From Mesoterricola sediminis (lineage in GTDB: Bacteria; Acidobacteriota; Holophagae; Holophagales; Holophagaceae): DNA of 64,000 nt. Shown in pieces: positions 62,085 to 64,000 of this stretch (position 1 is its first letter; each line of letters opens with the position of its first letter). Under the pieces are notes generated by a model that was given only the letters and a program-made list of their open reading frames with translations, made no database searches and was not told where the DNA came from. The position numbers and the translations under genes were made by a program. The stretch lies in contig NZ_AP027081.1 of the NCBI RefSeq assembly GCF_030295425.1, positions 3,951,001-4,015,000 of the forward strand, in the 5' to 3' direction.

Positions 62085-62760
62085 CCGGCCCCTCCTGCAA
62101 GTCCTCCGGGCCCATGTCCTCGTCCAGCCCCTCGAAGAGGCCGCCCTCGGGCAGCGCGGGCTCCAGGCGCGCCAGCGCCTGCGCCTCCAGGTTCCCCTCC
62201 CCGAAGTCCGCCAGGCGAGGCAGGTCGTTGAGGCTGTTGAGACCGAAATGGACGAGGAACTTCCGGGTGGTGGCGTACATCATGGGCCGCCCCACCACCG
62301 ACTTCCGGCCGGCGGGGAGGATGAGCTCCCGCTCCAGGAGGCTCTTGACCTGGTTGGCGCAGCTCGTGACGCCGCGCAGCTCGTTGATCTCGGGGATCGT
62401 CACCGGCTGCCGGTAGGCGATGATGGCCAGCGTCTCCACCTGGGCCGGCGTCAGCTTGCCGCTCCGGGTGATGGTGACGAGGCGCGAGACCATGGCCTGG
62501 TACTCGGGCGCCGCCGCGAGCCGCCAGCCTCCGCCCACCTCGAGCAGGCGCATGCCGCAGGGCGGCTGGAGGCGTTCGCCCAGCTTCTCCAGGCCCAGCC
62601 GGAGGGTGCCCTCGCCCAGGCCGGTGACCTCCCGGAGGCGGGCCATGTCCATCACCTCGCCCGAGGCCGCCAGGATCGCCTCCAGGGCCCCGGCCAGATC
62701 CCCGCCGGCCTCCCAGAGGGGTTCCGCGTCCTGGAAGATGGCGTCGTCCGGGCCGGTCAC
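62065..62760 (-). CDS. scpB: segregation and condensation protein B
   Basis: 231 residues from GTG 62760, which overlaps the psd stop (GTGA). Two winged-helix domains; the diagnostic segment LAIIAYRQPVTIPEINELRG then VKSLLERELI, GRPMMYATTRKFLVHFGLNSLNDL is fully present. ScpB works with ScpA and Smc to compact and segregate chromosomes. No scpA gene is adjacent in the window. The tail is acidic. Confidence 0.92.
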   Translation of the reverse strand: MTGPDDAIFQDAEPLWEAGGDLAGALEAILAASGEVMDMARLREVTGLGEGTLRLGLEKLGERLQPPCGMRLLEVGGGWRLAAAPEYQAMVSRLVTITRSGKLTPAQVETLAIIAYRQPVTIPEINELRGVTSCANQVKSLLERELILPAGRKSVVGRPMMYATTRKFLVHFGLNSLNDLPRLADFGEGNLEAQALARLEPALPEGGLFEGLDEDMGPEDLQEGPDDGSDV

Positions 62761-63704
62761 GGGTACGACCCCAGCCGCTGGCCGACCTGGACGGGGCCTT
62801 CCGTGAGGAGGGGCCGCCAGCGCCCGGCGCCGGGACCGCCGATCAGGAGCACGACGGTGCTGCCGAACTGGAAGGTGCCGAGGTCGTCCCCGGCGCGGCA
62901 GGGCAGGTCGTCCACCCCGAAGGCGCCGTCCCGGGGCAGCTCGCGCCCGCCCAGCCACCGGGGATCGAGGAGGACGCCCCCCACGTGGGTGGCCCCGACG
63001 GCGACGGCGGCCACCTCCAGCCCCTCGTCGGGGCCGGTCCCGGTGGCGACCCAGGTCGCGCGGCGGTTGCGGGCGTAGAGGCGCGGCACATGGGCCGTGC
63101 TCGCGTCGTTGACGGGCCAGAGCTCGCCCTCGACCCGGCCCACGGAGGTGACCTTCCCCTGGAAGGGGACATGGATGCGGTGGTAGTCCCGGGGCGAGAG
63201 GTAGAGGGTGAGGTAGTGCCCCCCCTCGAACCGCATGGCCATGGGGTCGTGCTTCAGCAGGTCCTGCAGGGCGTAGGGGAGGCCCTTGGCCTGGATGGCG
63301 TGCCCGGCCTCGATGCGGCCGCAGGCGATGATCCTGCCGTCCACGGGGCTGTTCACCGCCCCCGGCACCAGGAGCTCCTGGGGGCGCAACCCGGGCTTGA
63401 GGCGCCGGGTGAAGAGGGCCTGGAGGCTGGGGTAGGCCTCGAGGGGCAGTTCGGCCTCGGCCATGTCGACCCCGTAGGCCCGCACGAAACGGGTGAGCAC
63501 CGCGCGGCGGAGGGGGCCCGGAAGAGACCGGCCCGCGGCCCAACCGGCCGCAGCACTGCCTGCCCGCTTAGGGTACAGGCGCAGCAGGGAGAGGGAGAGG
63601 GGCCAGGAACTCATGCACAACCAAGTTATCACGCCCAGGGTCACCCCCAGCCCCGCCAGGCGCTTCCAGCGCCGGCGCAGCCAGGGTCGGGAAAAGCGTC
63701 GCAT
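62757..63704 (-). CDS. psd: phosphatidylserine decarboxylase proenzyme
   Basis: 315 residues from ATG 63704, preferred over an ATG 39 nt upstream because GGAGGG precedes it. N-terminal hydrophobic stretch (~15-35), SPVDGRI, the histidine segment YLSPRDYHRIHVPFQG (~170-185), and the self-cleavage site FGST near the end (GTFQFGSTVVLLIG), which creates the pyruvoyl group. It makes phosphatidylethanolamine. It overlaps scpB. Confidence 0.92.
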   Translation of the reverse strand: MRRFSRPWLRRRWKRLAGLGVTLGVITWLCMSSWPLSLSLLRLYPKRAGSAAAGWAAGRSLPGPLRRAVLTRFVRAYGVDMAEAELPLEAYPSLQALFTRRLKPGLRPQELLVPGAVNSPVDGRIIACGRIEAGHAIQAKGLPYALQDLLKHDPMAMRFEGGHYLTLYLSPRDYHRIHVPFQGKVTSVGRVEGELWPVNDASTAHVPRLYARNRRATWVATGTGPDEGLEVAAVAVGATHVGGVLLDPRWLGGRELPRDGAFGVDDLPCRAGDDLGTFQFGSTVVLLIGGPGAGRWRPLLTEGPVQVGQRLGSYP

Positions 63705-63743
63705 TCTGTCCACCCTCCCAAAATAACCTATAAAAATAGTCAT

Positions 63744-63926
63744 GTTACTTTCGATATTTTTAGAACGATTGTTCGCACTTCCCGGCTCCCGGCGCTAGAA
63801 TCGAGGGGCGGCGGCGCGGCGGGAAACCTGGCCGGACCGGCGCCTAACCTGCCTGTGGACCGAGCCACCCCCCGGCCGCTGGCTTCCAGCCATTCGATCC
63901 CGACTTTCCGCCTGGAGGAGAGGCCT
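63744..63926. other. AT-rich intergenic region with -10-like hexamer
   Basis: About 180 bp between psd and the last gene, unusually AT-rich at 63720-63770. A TAGAAT hexamer lies at 63796-63801 on the plus strand, with TTCGCA 18 bp upstream. Otherwise nothing recognisable. Confidence 0.4.
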
Positions 63927-64000
63927 ATGGGCAGCCCTTCACACGAACCCGACACCCTCAAGGCCCGTCTGCGCAGGGACCTCGGGGTCAACTTGAACCA
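63927..64000 (+). CDS. unidentified gene, N-terminus only
   Basis: ATG 63927 follows a strong GGAGGAG (63914-63920). The first 24 codons read MGSPSHEPDTLKARLRRDLG then VNLN before the window ends. Too short to assign. Confidence 0.65.
   Translation, partial: MGSPSHEPDTLKARLRRDLGVNLN

Noticed and set aside
63740-63991. Minus-strand 83-residue frame at the window end
   Set aside because: Overlaps a plus-strand start with a strong GGAGGAG and has no recognisable features.

Overview
The window is chromosomal DNA from a very GC-rich Gram-negative bacterium. Evidence for an outer membrane includes a TonB-dependent receptor, TonB, a TolC-type protein, an RND pump and beta-barrel proteins. The third codon position is almost always G or C. 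The protein styles, the CreBCD set, the type III R-M system and the flagellar stator pair fit a Holophagae-like Acidobacteriota (Geothrix relatives). That placement is inference from family resemblance, not a search result.

Layout, left to right. 1-14 kb: the end of a NhaR-like regulator, a DUF4239-type membrane protein, a diguanylate cyclase, a type III restriction-modification pair (mod-res), a secreted S9 peptidase, and creB-creC-creD with a Cre-tag-like operator before creD. 14-18 kb: an M23 endopeptidase, TerC, HtpX, a short HPF/RaiA protein and a second NhaR-like regulator behind a palindromic operator. 18-25 kb: an iron-uptake unit (tonB, small membrane protein, PepSY-TM reductase-like protein, siderophore receptor) behind a Fur-box-like palindrome. 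23-32.6 kb: metal and drug handling, with a P1B ATPase divergent from a CadR/PbrR-type MerR gene across a perfect operator, a small His/Cys protein, an RND tripartite pump, a TetR gene and a thioredoxin. 32.8-35.1 kb: a membrane sensor ending in a paired CxxC motif, then an aquaporin.

35.2-46.9 kb is a clearly different region with lower GC and mixed codon use. It is built on the initiator tRNA-fMet gene. Two intact 77-nt tRNA-fMet copies on the minus strand (40121-40197 and 46788-46864) lie in a perfect 87-bp direct repeat. This repeat bounds a ~6.6 kb mobile element with integrase, excisionase-like HTH, prim-pol-type primase, a small accessory protein and three exported or anchored cargo proteins. 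To its left lie three cassettes of about 1.5-1.8 kb with one main gene each (frameshifted AAA/DUF4143 ATPase; Fic protein; intact AAA/DUF4143 ATPase). Each ends at a hairpin terminator abutting a tRNA-fMet copy or 3' fragment. I read this as serial accretion at one tRNA site.

46.9-64 kb returns to the GC-rich backbone: an M1 aminopeptidase, pyrF, membrane and secreted proteins of unknown role, an outer-membrane barrel, an Smr-like protein, a LysM protein, rsmG, ybeY with a long basic tail, a TPR protein, a YebC-family protein, a MotA/MotB-like pair, a TrmN6-like methyltransferase, scpB, psd, and the start of an unidentified gene.
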